DNA from: Tricholoma matsutake
Lineage: Eukaryota; Basidiomycota; Agaricomycetes; Agaricales; Tricholomataceae
Assembly (NCBI GenBank): GCA_026075535.2
Contig: AP026542.1
Coordinates: 4,464,001-4,528,000, forward strand
Reading direction: 5' to 3'
DNA length: 64,000 bases
Made by a program: the position numbers and the translations under genes. A model generated the notes under the pieces. It saw nothing but the letters and a program-made list of their open reading frames with translations, did not search any database and was not told the DNA's origin. Within the stretch, counting starts at the first letter, position 1. Each line of letters starts with the position of its first letter. Below are positions 1 through 12,549 of this stretch, one piece after another.

Positions 1-1640
1 ATGGTGTTCTGGCGTCCTGGGCTCATGTGTCTGTCGTTACCATGTCCAAAGCATCTGTGAGGACTTACAGCACCCAACTTCAAGCATAACGCGTAACCGT
101 CCTGTTCACGTTGGAAGAGTGAGGACACATGCGCTTCAACAGAGAAAATTGTTGAGCATAGCTACTTGACCGACACATGAAAAATTCGAATATTTTATCC
201 TACAATCATTTCCTACGGTCCACGCGCATGATTACCCCCAGTATCGGGCAGCATATTTTAGCAGAGCATTGGATCTCAACAGGGATCTGAGTTCTTCATA
301 ATGATCCTAATAGCCCCTCCTGAACGCGTCGAACGAGAGGTATGTGATGCACGTCTCTGTGATGCATGCCTGAGCATTGGAAAATCGGCTCTCGCGAATA
401 TTTTCGAAATACTGCTGCGCTGTGTAGTCTGCAAACAATAAGCAGATATACCCAAGAATGTATTTCTTATGAATGAGACGAACAGTGGTGCTTTCTTTAT
501 CCACGACGCACATATATCGTTTCAGGCACTAGATCGTCGGGCTCTATCTGGTCATCCCAGGCTGCACCCCTATGGCATATTGAAGCTCTTTGAGAGATAA
601 TGGTCGACAAGCATGAATTAACCAGGAGAAGACTCGTTTGGCTAGATCCTTGTGGCTCTCAGGCTGCCCCTCGATCCTTTTCATAGTCTTTTCGTAGGCG
701 CCATCTGTCGGCATATTGCCAAGGATTTTGCGAACGGCCGAACGGGTCTGCGCGATCGCAAGTAAATTCATATGTAGTGGTGCCAATAAGAATCTCCACG
801 GAATGTCAAAAAGAATGTTATATCAGACAACACCGCTCACTTACATTCCTCTGGTGCTCTCCATTATTTTCTTGACCATCTCTTCTTGCATCATTCGATC
901 TCCGTCTATATGCGTTGCTAAGAATTCCTCGCGAGCCTCGATTCGTTTTTCGATGTACATCCGTACATCCTGATGGCTTGCAAGAATATCCAAACGTCTA
1001 GTGCTGAATCCATCGACTCAGAAGTATTGTGCAATTCGTTCAATCTCTTGAGAAGTGACCAACAAGCTGACGGTGCTGGTTAGGGATCGAAACACAACCA
1101 GCAATTGAGACATGGTAGTGGCAGAACACTCGTCTAGGGCATCGACAACAAGGAACACCCGAAGAATGTCGAGATTTGAGATTTTGGCGCCTGTAAAGAC
1201 TCATTGTATATGGGTCGAGTGTTTTGCTCGATGTGCTTCTTGTAAAGCAATTCTTTGACAGTCGTAGAGTGATCTTGGACTAGCTGTTTCAACAGACTTG
1301 CGACGAGGTTGGAGACCGACTGCTCAGTCTGTTCTTTGTAGTTGCAGTAGACGTATGCTATTGCGATTTTTTTCCCTTCCCGTAATTTGTTCGGAGATGG
1401 TTTACTATAGGTGATATCATCAGTATCTGATTATTTTACAATGATGAAGCTCAGACGTGAGGACGGTCTTTCCAGACCCAGCTGTTTGATGTTCAGCAGT
1501 CAGCGAGAATTTTTTGAGCCTGATCTCACGTATTCCTGAACACCATAAGGTTCCAAATGCCCCAGCGAGCCAGTCCTTGAAATAAACGGCATCAAGGAGC
1601 CTCCAGGTTCATGTTTCGCGCTGGTATAGTTTGAAGTCGA
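1..1640 (-). pseudogene. NACHT-domain STAND protein relic
   Basis: Minus-strand pieces match fungal NACHT/STAND NTPases, which act in non-self recognition and programmed cell death. Near 1480 there is a P-loop (TAGSGKT), near 1150 a Walker-B-like FLVVDALDECS, then a winged-helix-like block (RPLSLKELQYAIGV, about 545-600) and a block with YTAQQYFENIRESRF (about 400-450) that in this family precedes ankyrin or other repeats. The gene runs off the left edge. It is broken: an in-frame stop follows the IAQYF segment near 1025, another lies near the N-terminal block at about 1610, and about 40 extra bases separate the expected start of the P-loop exon from GSGKT. A short intron (about 807-841) is still readable. 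Family assignment is firm; the exact domain subtype is not. Confidence 0.8.
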
Positions 1641-2323
1641 GACAGTCTTCAACTTTTTCGTCTTGATCTTATGAGCACATTAGTGAGATGAATAGTAATA
1701 TTGTAGCTATAGTAAGAAGTTGTCTGTACGTACCAGATATTATGTTAGTAATGTTATACTGGTCGCGGCCAGTATATATATTATTGAAAATGCTGTGGAT
1801 AGCATTGTAATGTGGAAACTCGTTATCCTGTCGTGTTTGCTGGTGAGTAATTGGGGAGATGCGGATTGTCAATCTTCGTCATCTGGCAAAAGGCAATTAT
1901 GAGCAGGGCGAAGATCTCGAGGAGTCGACGAGGACGGAACCCATTCTGAATCCAGTATAGTCACAATCTGTGTAGACACTACTTATTGGGGAGCTTGCTC
2001 CTCTCTATCTGGGCTTATGAAAATTCCCGTTACTTTGTATTAGGGTGGGAGGAAAAGTCCACACGCCAGGCTCCTAGAACCATTCGCTCGAATGCATATG
2101 GCGCTCCGTGTATCTCTTCCACAAAACCCTCCCACGTACGTAAGAGAGTCGGGAATATATGGAACAAGGCGTTGATAGTCGAAGTTGGTAAACGTAGGCC
2201 AGATGACGAGTCCGGCATTTCCCGGTCCGTCGATTCCGGACCGGATAGGGCCAATGAAGAGATAAAAGAGAAGCAGGGGTTATATGCGTTAAACATTTTC
2301 CCCAACACTACCTTGCGTAGAAG
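1641..2323. other. intergenic, no gene recognised
   Basis: Several 60-130 codon ORFs overlap on both strands but none resembles a known family. This interval should include the promoter of the aldo/keto reductase gene to its right and the lost 5' end of the NACHT relic to its left. Confidence 0.4.
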
Positions 2324-3635
2324 ATGTCCTTGGGCAAGTATATCACTCTCAGGAGCGGCATCAAGATCCCCCAGATTGGCCTAGGGACTTGGTTGTCGAA
2401 ACCTAAGGAAGTCGAGAATGCAGTGTGTATCATCTTGGATTTATCTAAGAGTTGATACTCATCCGTTTGGCCGGAGTAGGTTGAATGCGCCGTCAGGAAT
2501 GGATATCGGCATCTCGATCTCGCGATGGTCTATGAGAATCAGGACGAGGTTGGCGCTGGGCTGAAAAAAGTCATCGGATCTGTCGTCAAGCGCGAAGACC
2601 TGTTCATAACATCGAAAGTCTGGAATACATCGCACAAAGCCGAGTTAGTCGAGAAGGAGCTAGACGCGACATTGAACCAGCTTGGACTGGATTACTTGGA
2701 CCTCTATCGTGCGTGCGAGCAATTATGACGTGCAACTTGAAGGTCGAATCTTTCTTATAATAATAGTAATCCACTGGCCCGTTGCTTTCCATACCGGAAG
2801 GGGCCTGCAACCTCTTCACCCGACCAAACCGAACAGCAAGCACATTGATCAGGAGACAACTGTTTTGGAAACCTGGGAAGCAATGAAGAAACTCCCAAAG
2901 TCGAAGGTATCTTCCAAAGCGCATACACTGATCGGTCATCATTCAAGCATTGCTAGGTCCGAGCCATTGGTGTTTCCAACTTCACAAAGGAACATATAGA
3001 GGGGATCATCAACGGCGCGATTGAGAATAAGGATGTATGGCCGGTACGTTGTCCATCTACGGTTTCGTCTAGAGAACTCGATGAACTAATGGATTTTAAC
3101 AGGAGGTGAATCAAGTTGAAGCGCACCCTCTTTTGCCACAAGAAGAGCTCTTTCAATACTGCAAGGAACATAACATTTGCATTACCGCATACAGTCCCCT
3201 CGGAAACAATTGTATGTCTTTCTCACCGTAATTGACACATTGACTAACTATCCCAGTGGCTGGATTGCCACATTTGACGGACCACCCTGTCATACAAGAA
3301 GTCGCCAAGAAGCTCGGCTCGACCTCGGCACAGGTCCTTATAGCGTGGGGAGCTCAACGCGGCTACTCCGTCATCCCCAAGAGCATACAAGAGGAACGAA
3401 TTATTTCAAACTTTAAGCAGATTGAACTGAGCGATGAGGATTTTAATAAAGTCTCCGCCATTGGACACAATAATCATACTAGGTTTGTTTTGCACTCATA
3501 TCCCTCGTATTGTCGTGACGTTGTGAATCTGATTCTAGATTTAATACTCCGTTTTCGTATTCCGCATCGTGGGACGTGAACATCTTCGACGAGCCTGTTG
3601 AGAAGGCAGCCTCATTCAAGGTGAAAATCAAGTAG
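2324..3635 (+). CDS. aldo/keto reductase (AKR superfamily)
   Basis: Spliced model: exons 2324-2422, 2480-2708, 2767-2906, 2957-3043, 3103-3211, 3257-3482 and 3539-3635, all with GT-AG introns of about 45-60 bp, giving about 328 residues, normal for the family. The product should be a soluble NADPH-dependent TIM-barrel oxidoreductase reducing aldehydes or ketones. The start is chosen because the ATG at 2324 opens the typical first strand ([12 protein letters not shown]). The catalytic tetrad is complete: Asp46 (GYRHLDLA), Tyr51 (MVYENQ), Lys79 (ITSKVW) and His112 (IHWP). The later blocks ([21 protein letters not shown], cofactor-binding SVIPKSIQ) follow in order. The C-terminus, KVKIK then TAG, resembles yeast GCY1/YPR1-type enzymes. 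The substrate cannot be told from sequence. No damage seen. Confidence 0.92.
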
Positions 3636-4396
3636 TTCCAAGGGTGGTTCGGCGATAGTATACCAAATTGTATTCATTATTTGTGGAAGACGCGATATTC
3701 TAGATTCGCCATATACGTTCGTGGTGAAGGATGTGGAGTGTAATCCTGTATGGTTGACGATGATGAGGCTAGCCGAGCATAGTGATCAGCTTCGACGGCC
3801 AGCAACGACCTCTTGTGATCACTTCACTCGTGCGCGTGATTACTTTCGAAAACGAGTCCGAAACGGAATATGGTCTTCTAGTGGCCTTCGTGTCTGGTCT
3901 GATGGTGCAAGTGCAAGTACCAGTTAACTGCTGTGGTCACGACATGTGGGGAATGGGCGCAGCATCTCAACAGCTCTGAAGGGCCGGAGACGTCAGTGTC
4001 AGTGTCTCACACTGTCTCACACTTCCTATGTAAGGGCCTGATTATTCTCACAAATTACAATCCCCGCATAGTCGGTGCAATACTTAAATGTTTCGACACA
4101 AATATCGGTGAAAGTGCAATGGTGCCAGTGGAAGGGCTGAGTTCGATGCAGCAAGTCCTGTTGGGCTATGTGCTGAATCCAACAACAACGATTGGGGTGC
4201 ATTCGACCGGTTGTCTGATGAAGAAAAGCAGAAATAGACAAGGAGGGCTAGAAACAAGAACATGAATGCCCATCGTTTCTGGATCTGTGTTTTCGAGTAC
4301 GTTACAGCCAACTCGCTATATTCCTGGCATCTGTAGTTACACGGAAAGTTATGTATTGATCATCTTTGTGGCAGACCTTCGTCGAAAATTCCTCAA
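3636..4396. other. no supported gene
   Basis: Short ORFs occur on both strands (for example 3721-3979 plus, 4084-4311 minus) but show no family signature or convincing splice chain. It should contain the 3' end of the reductase transcript and the promoter of the next gene. Confidence 0.4.
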
Positions 4397-5684
4397 ATGT
4401 CGACGCACGTCTTGGACACAATTGCGATCAGGCCGTTTCCTAAGGACTTCGAGTTTGCGGTCATGAACGCCTTTGTACCAACGTACTTAGTTATGTTTAC
4501 TTCCTTCTGACAGTCACTCGACATATTCTGCAGGCATTATTGTCACAGATCGCTCATTTACCAAATTATGACGGTGAGCTTTCTGTTAAACTGTTCTCCT
4601 TGTTCAGGGACCCCTTTTGGTAAGATTCCGACCGTGGGTTTCGATTGCAACCAGTTGCAACCCCACATTTTGTTCGAGATGGCCACACCATCATCGACGT
4701 TCATGACATTATGGACACGTACGCTTGTGGGCTTTCCTGATGTACGCGGAGCATGGATGAATCACCAACTCGAAGAGTCTATCAAGAGCGTTGGCGAAAA
4801 CGTGACAATGTATCATGACGAGCTGCTCGGACGACAAGTGGTGGATACCTATGCAATCTTGCTAGCCGTCCAGCACATTGCTCCAAAGATCAAAGTGCTA
4901 AAATTGGAACAGACAAGGTATAGCTACACTGGCTTCAAAGCGAGCCTCCCAGCGCTACTTCCGGTAGTCAAAGACCTTGTTCAAACAGCAAAAGATCGTC
5001 CCGATAACATCTATCCTGTTGTCCAACTTCTCATCTCTGCTGAGGAGCGAAAGATCACTCAAAATGAGATATGTTGGTTAAAAAGAAACACTAAGGCTGA
5101 CACAGACCTCCGACGACGAATGAAAAAATTGCAGATTGGCGACCATCTGGCGCTCAGTTGGGATATCTTCTGTTCTTGGTGCATGCAGAAATGTACACGA
5201 GCCCAAGTCTGCAGCCAGTACGCACGTCGGCTTCTCTTGTTAATTTATACTGTTATACACTTCATTCTGTCTAGCTGCTCATTATTGCGATGTTGCTTGT
5301 CAACGCGATGCATGGCGGGCATATCATAGACATGTTTGCACGGACGACATCGATCGATATCGCCGCTGATTATTGAGAACTCTGAAGAGACAGCGGTAGG
5401 ATGCAGTTTTTTTCAACCAAACTCATAAACGCAAACATGTTTCAAGACAAAATAGCCACAGTGTGTCGCCTGATGACTGTTGCATTCGCATCCGCTCAAT
5501 GGAAGACGCCATGAAAATATGGAATGGATACGTACATGAACACAAAGAACTCTCGTACAAGGTGCATAATATCGATAGTTATCTCCTCATTGACTCATAC
5601 GAAACTCTTGCATAACAGTTAATTGAAGATCTGAAGATGTATTTCAACGGGGACTGGAAGAGCCAAGCGAATACCAAGCAGTGA
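4397..5684 (+). CDS. hypothetical multi-exon protein
   Basis: I do not recognise this gene. The best-looking coding stretch is about 4660-5220, an open frame rich in alternating hydrophobic and charged residues (DTYAILLAVQHIAPKIKVLKLEQ, shortened here to its start, and LLPVVKDLVQTAKDRPD). A likely first exon begins at the ATG at 4397 and is followed by small exons between introns near 4474-4533 and 4574-4607. Downstream a hydrophobic exon (LLIIAMLLVNAM, after an intron ending at about 5275) and a last exon pair (about 5430-5560 and 5620-5684, joined by a clean 57-bp GT-AG intron) may belong to the same gene or to a second one. Exon boundaries, frame in the middle and the true end are uncertain. 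It could also be a decaying paralogue. Confidence 0.35.
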
Positions 5685-6574
5685 TGGCAATAACAGCCCA
5701 TGACGTCTGCCACTCAAGAAAGCGCTCTTGGATCCCAGTCAGTCCGTAACTGTTCCCCTAGCCACTGAAAGTACCATGCGGCTCCACTCCGTTGCAAAAG
5801 GATTCCTCCCTATAGATCCACCAGCCCTGTCAGCTGCACCGTCACCAGCCCTTTCATTTGCACTACCACCAACCCTTTCGTCGGGCAGCCACCCCCGATC
5901 TTGATATGACAACAGTATCGACTGTCACCGTTGACCACGAACTCGCTATTCCCACAACAGCGTGGCACGTTAATCCACTTCTTCAATCAGCCTGCCAACG
6001 GACCCGATCCCTGTATCCGCGGTTGAAACATCACAGATCTGTCAAGAAAGCGTGCGGCCGAGGCATCAACAGCCCGCCAAAAGGAAGCGACAAGCGAGAA
6101 GTTGTGGAAGGTGCGCCAGCGGGACGGAGTGCCGGGAAGTATAAGTACTGCCAAAAACAAGTGTTAAGACTGCGGAAAGGTCGAGTGTCGCGGTCGAAAC
6201 CCAAAGAAGCTGAGATTACCCTACAAGTACTTACGACCTCCCGCCGTTTTATTCCACAACGAACTTAGTAGTGTCGCGTGATGTGAGGTGATACCAAACA
6301 AATAGGTGCAAATGGTCCGTGCGAAGTGCTCGCCGCTATATAAGCCAAGGAAGAAGACATAAACAACTCATACTTACCTTGATGGCACAGGCTCCTTCAA
6401 GGACCTGGGTTTGTGGGCCGGGTAGATCCCCCATAGCACGGCGACCTTGTCCATACAGGGGGTGTGTTCGGCTTGTATGGGCTTCGGCTCATGCACCGTC
6501 TCAATATTTTCCTGTCCCGCTTTGGCCACTCTGGCTGGGTGGGCCTTTTTTTTTTTTTATCATGTTTTGCTGGT
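5685..6574. other. proline-rich/unassigned stretch
   Basis: An open frame 5858-6268 and another at 6319-6615 lack any recognisable family and end in ordinary low-complexity sequence. A run of 14 T lies at about 6546-6559. No gene is supported. Confidence 0.3.
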
Positions 6575-6590
6575 CTAACCCTAACCCTAA
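6575..6590. repeat. interstitial telomere-like repeat
   Basis: The sequence CTAACCCTAACCCTAA is 2.7 units of the CCCTAA/TTAGGG repeat used at most fungal telomeres. It follows a poly-T tract closely. It may be a relic of a telomere-repair event or chance. Confidence 0.6.
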
Positions 6591-7376
6591 TCTGATCTTT
6601 CAGATCAATTGTTGAATTTAAATTTAAGTCTTGTTTACTTAAGACTAATCATTGTGAGGCATAAATTATCCCAGTGAAAACTGGTGCTGCATTTGTTTGA
6701 GTGAATCTGAGAGCATCTGTGTGATCAGCTGACAATTTGCAGTTTGATCTGAGAAGATGTAAGTAGTTTTTAGATTGGAAGGGAAGCTGGAGCTTCCAAC
6801 ACTCAAGAGAACTGAAACATGTAAGGAACTTAGTATATTTTGAAGGGGGGAAACTAAGCTACTACAATACTTTGAGGTACAGACTATATACTATCAGGAT
6901 AACATGTGATAGTACAGATGCTGATGTAAGAGGACACTCTTACACTCTCTCATACTCCCAAAAATTTGACTGGGGGGGAGGGGGGGGGGATGACTGAACT
7001 TGAAGAAACAAGTGGAGAGCACACTTTACATGTTGGTGAAAACATTGAGCTGCCTGACAGGTGGGATTGATTATGATGGGGCATTGGCAGTGACAGGGTG
7101 CTGATGGTGACTGGGTGTTGCTGGTGACTGGGCATTGATGGTGGCCACCTGGCTTTCCTACAAACCCAGCCTAATATTAGTGGGTGATCCCATCCTGACT
7201 CACTATAACTATACTTGTTTCTGTCAAAACCCGACACCAGTGTTAGCTCATTCCCCAGCTCACAGCTAAACACCACCAAGGCAGGTGTATGCTACTATGC
7301 TCACATAAGCATCACCAGGCATCAATCAGGAATGTGCGGGATACTTTCTGGTACCAGCGTCCATCCCGATCAACAC
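6591..7376. other. AT-rich, probable transposon-derived sequence
   Basis: No ORF of note and no family recognised. A G-run (about 6970-6990) and repeated ggtgactggg-type words occur at about 7080-7140. CpG is scarce, as in the degraded transposons to the right, which suggests old methylated repeat DNA. Confidence 0.35.
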
Positions 7377-7808
7377 CTGATCACTGTCTCCTATAGTTGA
7401 TCAACATGCGCCACAGTCTCTGCTAATGTCATGCCCATCATCCCCGACAATGAGCAGGCTATTTCACTCTTTCCTGACCCTTTCCCTTCACTTTTTTTGG
7501 TAGATAACACTTATGTATGTATATATAGTGTTAATAAACAGTTGTTTCCACTTTTACAGCTATATTTAGACCATAACAAGCACTCCCCCTGGTGGAGAGG
7601 AGGAAAGGTGTCTTCTATTCATTAAGGGGGCCTGTAATGCATGTATATGCTATTTATAACTATATACATGACTGTAAAGGGTGCTGCATGAGGTGGAAAG
7701 GGGTGAAATGTGGAGAAGTGACAGAATGAGGGGAGGAGGTGCCATCTACTTGGCTTGTACACACTCTACAGCTGAAAAAAATGTATGTAAAGGGTAGAGG
7801 GATGTATG
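7377..7808 (+). repeat. diverged relic of the 12550-15788 inverted-arm family
   Basis: From about 7377 to 7808 this matches, with many substitutions and small indels, the arm segment at about 12730-13150 (shared landmarks: CAACATGCGCCA, TCATCCCCGA, ACACTTATGTATGTA, AGTGACAGAATGAGGGGA). It is cut exactly where the 5' LTR begins at 7809, so the chromovirus inserted into, or recombined with, an older member of the family. Confidence 0.8.
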
Positions 7809-8243
7809 TGTAAGGGGACTAGGGGGACTAGGGGGGGTGCCCTGTGTGTTTCTCCTATTTTTTACGTTCGTTCTATATTTTTCCTCACTTCATTTCCTTC
7901 TACTCTTCATTTTCTATGATTTTTCTGGATTTTATTACTAATTTCCCTTTCTATCATGTTTGTGCATGTTGACAGTTTTATATTTAGAGGCGGAGTACCC
8001 CTTCCAACATCTGCCCCTTGGTATGATGTCATTTGGTGGCCTTGATCTGCCTATCTCCGCCTTTTCTATTTTTAGGTTATTATTTGATTTTTGTCGTCTT
8101 CACATATACTCGGCATCGGCAAAGGGATCCTTAGAGTTTTCTCTTTGGATTTTCCTTTGCTAGGTGTGCCCCCAATCCCTGTAATATGTAGTATAATTTT
8201 AACTTTGGATTTCCCTTTGCTAGAGGCTGAGGTTGCCCTTATA
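7809..8243 (+). repeat. 5' LTR of chromovirus copy 1
   Basis: Starts TGTAAGGGGAC and ends CCCTTATA. It differs from the 3' LTR at roughly two dozen sites, nearly all transitions at ancestral CpG positions. Confidence 0.95.
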
Positions 8244-8408
8244 GTAGAAAACTCTCCCCTAAGGCCCAAAATCACAAATGCACTGCCCAAGATAGGCAGG
8301 TACAGAGTGGACAACACTTCCCAAAGCTCCACAGACTCCCTACACACCGTTCCAGACAGTCTTGCCTTTACTGCACTGCCATTTTCACCAAACGTGCCCC
8401 CTAGCGAC

Positions 8409-9527
8409 ATGGACACATCAGAGCGCCTCAACGTGCTTGAAAGCGACGTTTCCAGAATACACATGCAAATCGATTCACTTAAATCTACAATCGAAAACTT
8501 CATCAGGACCCTCCAGACTAACCCTATGACCAATATTTCTCCCATTGCGACTCCAAGCACCCCCAACAATGACGCGCTGCTGAACATGCCCACTAAAGAG
8601 CGTGCCCAGATCAAACCATCTCCCCCCACTGAATTTAATGGTGCATGTGGGCAGGGGGGTGCATTCCTTAATTCCTGTGAGTTATACATCAGTCTCCAGT
8701 CACATCAATTCGCTGATGAGGCTGCAAAAATTTATTGGGCCTTCACATACATGAAATCTGAATGCGCCTATCTCTATGTGAACTGTATTCTGCGCCAAAC
8801 TAAAGAGCTCAGTTCTCTACCTTTCTCCACTTGGGGTGACTTTCAAGCAGGGTTTGTACACCACTTTTGTCCCCTCAATGAGCGCCACCAAGCAGTGACA
8901 CGGCTCGAGTCATCCTCTTACCACTAGGCATGTCGATCCATGGACGATTATATCGACAAGTTTAAGGATTTGGTGGACATGGCAGGATATGGGAGTGGGC
9001 TACCAGTGGTGGTGAAGTTCCAATGGGGCCTCAATCGAGAAATTCAGGACCAGATTGCACAGATGTTGGAAGGGTGCCCAGCGGACGATGATATCTATGC
9101 TTGGTATGAAGCTGCTTCACTCTGTGATGAGAACTGACTCACAAATCCAGCATTTAACACTGCATTCCGTGCTCCAACTACCACTCATGCGCCCTATGCC
9201 TTCAATCAAACCCTTCCCCGCCTTAACCCCATTCCTGTTTGTCAGACTCCCACACCAGCCATCAATGTCCTGGTACCAATGAATGTTGATGCAGCCTGCA
9301 GCTGTGCGTGTAGGTTGGATCTCTGCTACTGCTGTGGGGAAACTGGGCACAGGGCTGGAGCGTGTCCCCATCATCAGGATATCTGCATGCTCACCCCTGA
9401 GGGGTGAGATGAACTCCTCCAAGACCTGTTGGCACTTGTAGATGTTGAGGAAGCGAAGGATCAGGTTGCAGAGGAGATCAAGTCAGAAGTTGTAGAGGAG
9501 CAGGATTTTTCTATTTGCAGCAAGTGA
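8409..9527 (+). pseudogene. gag pseudogene of chromovirus copy 1
   Basis: Exactly the same length (1119 nt) as the intact gag at 22284-23402, from ATG to TGA. It carries three in-frame stops: TAG at 8925, TGA at 9135 and TGA at 9405. The two TGAs correspond to CGA (Arg) codons of the intact copy, and the TAG to CAG (Gln). The zinc knuckle is altered but recognisable (CYCCGETGH) near 9325-9360. Confidence 0.95.
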
Positions 9528-12500
9528 ATTGTATGCCCTCACTGCCTGTCCATAACCACTTTGAAGTCTTGTCAGTTGAATCCCCAGAGAATGAATCTAT
9601 TTCTGTGACCGTTCCCCTCTCTGACCCTCCGAAGTTGGCTGAAGATGTACCTGCTCTTCCCATCTCTCCCTCTGCTCCACACCCCAAAATTAAATCATGG
9701 GAGTGAAAACTACCACGCAAATATATTGTTGCATCCACTCCCTCTACACATTCCTTGAATCTAGCAATTGAACTGCAGACTACTGACACTGGACAGATAC
9801 TCAGTGTCTCTGTGCTCCTGGACTCTGGTGCGACCGGTCTCTTCATTGATGCCCATCTCGCACAACAACATCGCCTGAATACTCACTCACTCTTGTGTCT
9901 GATACCTGTTTATAATGTGGATGGATCCCCAAATGAAGCTGGTGCCATCCGAGAGGTTGTAGACCTGGTCCTCCATTACAAAGATCATAGTGAGCGTGCC
10001 CTTTTTGCTGTCACTCAATTAGGAAAGCAGAAAGTGATTTTGGGCTATCTGTGGCTTCGAGACCATAACCCAGAGGTCAACTGGCATACCAGGGAGGTTA
10101 CCATGAGCTGATGTCCATCCCGCTGTCGTACTTGTTTCACGGAAGCCAGGCAAGAACATTGTGGACAGAGGGCCACAATACGACGTACTCAGAAGTGTTG
10201 TGCCAGACCCCTGCCTATACCTGAAGTGGAGTTAGAAGGGGTTCCTGATCTGATGCTGGACTTGGATGATGATGATGAGGAGCCAGAGGAAGTGGAGGAA
10301 GGTGATTGGATCTTCTACACTGTGATTCATCCATCACATGAGGTGTGTGCTACATTGAACATATCCCAACACCTTGCTGAGGCCTTCCACAAAAACAATG
10401 CTGCTAAATCCTCTACTAATTCCTTGCTTCCTCATCTCCATGAGTTCAGGGATGTGTTCTCCAAGGAATTTTTTGACTCTCTCCTGCGCGCAAGCCATGG
10501 GATCACATGATCAAACTCACCCCCAGTGCAACCCCTTCATCCTGCAAGGTCTATCCCCTCTCTCCTGAAGAACAGCGACAGCTTGACCAGTTCATTGATG
10601 AGCACCTGGCCTCTGGACGTATTCAACCATCAAAGTCACCCATGGCCTCTCCCTTTTTCTTTGTCAAGAAGAATAATGGCTCACTTCGACCAGTTCAAGA
10701 CTACAGAAGGCTCAACAACATCATGGTCAAAAATTGCTACCCATTACCTCTCATCTCTGAACTCATGAACCAGCTCCATGGAGCCCAATACTTCACCAAG
10801 CTAGACGTCCATTGGGGCTACAATAATGTGAGGATAAAAGAGGGAGATGAGTAGAAGGCAGCCTTTCGTACCAACCATGGTCTTTTTGAACTGCTCATCA
10901 TGTTCTTTGGCCTTACTAATAGTCCTGCCACCTTTCAGACCATGATGAATGTCATTTTCCATGACCTCATCCTTGAAGGCATTGTTTACATCTATCCCGA
11001 TGACATCCTCATCTTCACTCGCATGGTTGAAGAGCACTGTCACATCATGCACCTTGTCCTAGAACGACTGCAACAGTACAAACTCTACCTTCGTCAGGAC
11101 AAGTGTGAGTTTGAGAAGACCAAGATCAAGTATCTTGGCCTGATTATCTCAGAGGGTCAGGTGGAGATGGATCCTATCAAGGTGAACAGGGTCATGGCTT
11201 GGCCGATGCCCATGAACAAGAAAGAGGTGCAGTCTTTCCTGGGCTTCATCAATTTCTATCAGCATTTTATCAAGGATTTCTCACATCATGCACAACCACT
11301 GTTCAACTTGACAGGAAAGGAGGCATGGAAGTGGGATAATGCACAACAGGAGGCATTCAAAAAGCTTAAGGAGATGGTCACTTCTGCTCCTATTCTTACC
11401 TTTGCTGATGATTCACATCCTTTTCGTATAGAAGCCGACAGTTCTGACTTTGCGACGGGTGCCGTGTTGTCTCAGCAGTCTCCAGAGGACCAGAAGTGAG
11501 ATCCTGTTGCATTCTACTCCAAAAGCCTTAGTGCTGTAGAGCAAAACTACAAGATCCATGACAAGGAGATGTTGGCGATAATGCATGCACTTGAGGAGTG
11601 GCGACACTTCCTTGAGGGTGCCCAACACAAGGTGGAAATTTGGATGGATCACAAGAATCTTGAGTACTTTATGATGGCCAAGAAATTGAACTGTCATTGG
11701 TCCCTGTATCTATCCAGATTTGACTTCTCCTTGCACCACTGTATGGGATGCAGCATGGGGAAGACCGATGCCCTCTCCTGATGTGCAGACCATGGGGATG
11801 GCAGCGCTGACAACCAAAACATTGTGTTGTTGCAGCCAGACCTGTTCACCATTTGGGCACTGGAAGGCATTGCACCCCAGGGCGAGGAGCGGGACATCCT
11901 ATGTGACATTCATTGTGCAAATCATAGCGGTTTACATGAGGATGTTGTTGCCTGAGCTGTTAAAGAACTGAGGAAGGGATCCACCCTTTCCTTGCGTGCA
12001 GCAGAGTGGGCTGAAAAAGAGGACTTGTTGTATTTCAGGGATTGCATCTATGTCCCCAATGACCCAGACCTTTGCCGGTGCATCATATCCCAACACCATG
12101 ACTTACAGATTGCTGGTCATCCTGAATGCTGGAAGACCTTGGAGCTCACCTCATGGAATTATTGGTGGCCACAAATGTCATGGCTCATTGGTCAGTATTG
12201 TTGCACTTGTGACCTTTGCTTATGCACCAAGATTCCTCGTCATAAACCTATTGGTGAGCTACACCCTCTTCCTGTTCCAGAGAGTCATTGGGATGTTGTC
12301 AGTGTTGACTTTGTGGTGGAGTTGCCAGAGTTGAATGGGTTTGATTGATTCAGTGGGAAAACACACTCACTTCATTCCCACTCACACTACTGTCAGTGCC
12401 CTGGGTGCCACCCAACTCTACCTCCACCATGTGTGGATACACAGACTTCCTGGCACTTTCCTCTCTGATCATGGCCCTAAGTTCATGGCAGAGTTCACTT

Positions 12501-12549
12501 GCAAGCTGTACCGACTTCTGGGGATCAAACTCCTTGCTTCAACTGCTTA

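Noticed and set aside
1986..2384. A 132-codon plus-strand ORF
   Set aside because: It overlaps the first exon of the aldo/keto reductase in another frame and has no family match.
8072..8689. A 205-codon minus-strand frame across the LTR and gag
   Set aside because: It is the shadow of the gag region; no family signature, and it has counterparts at every copy only because gag is conserved.
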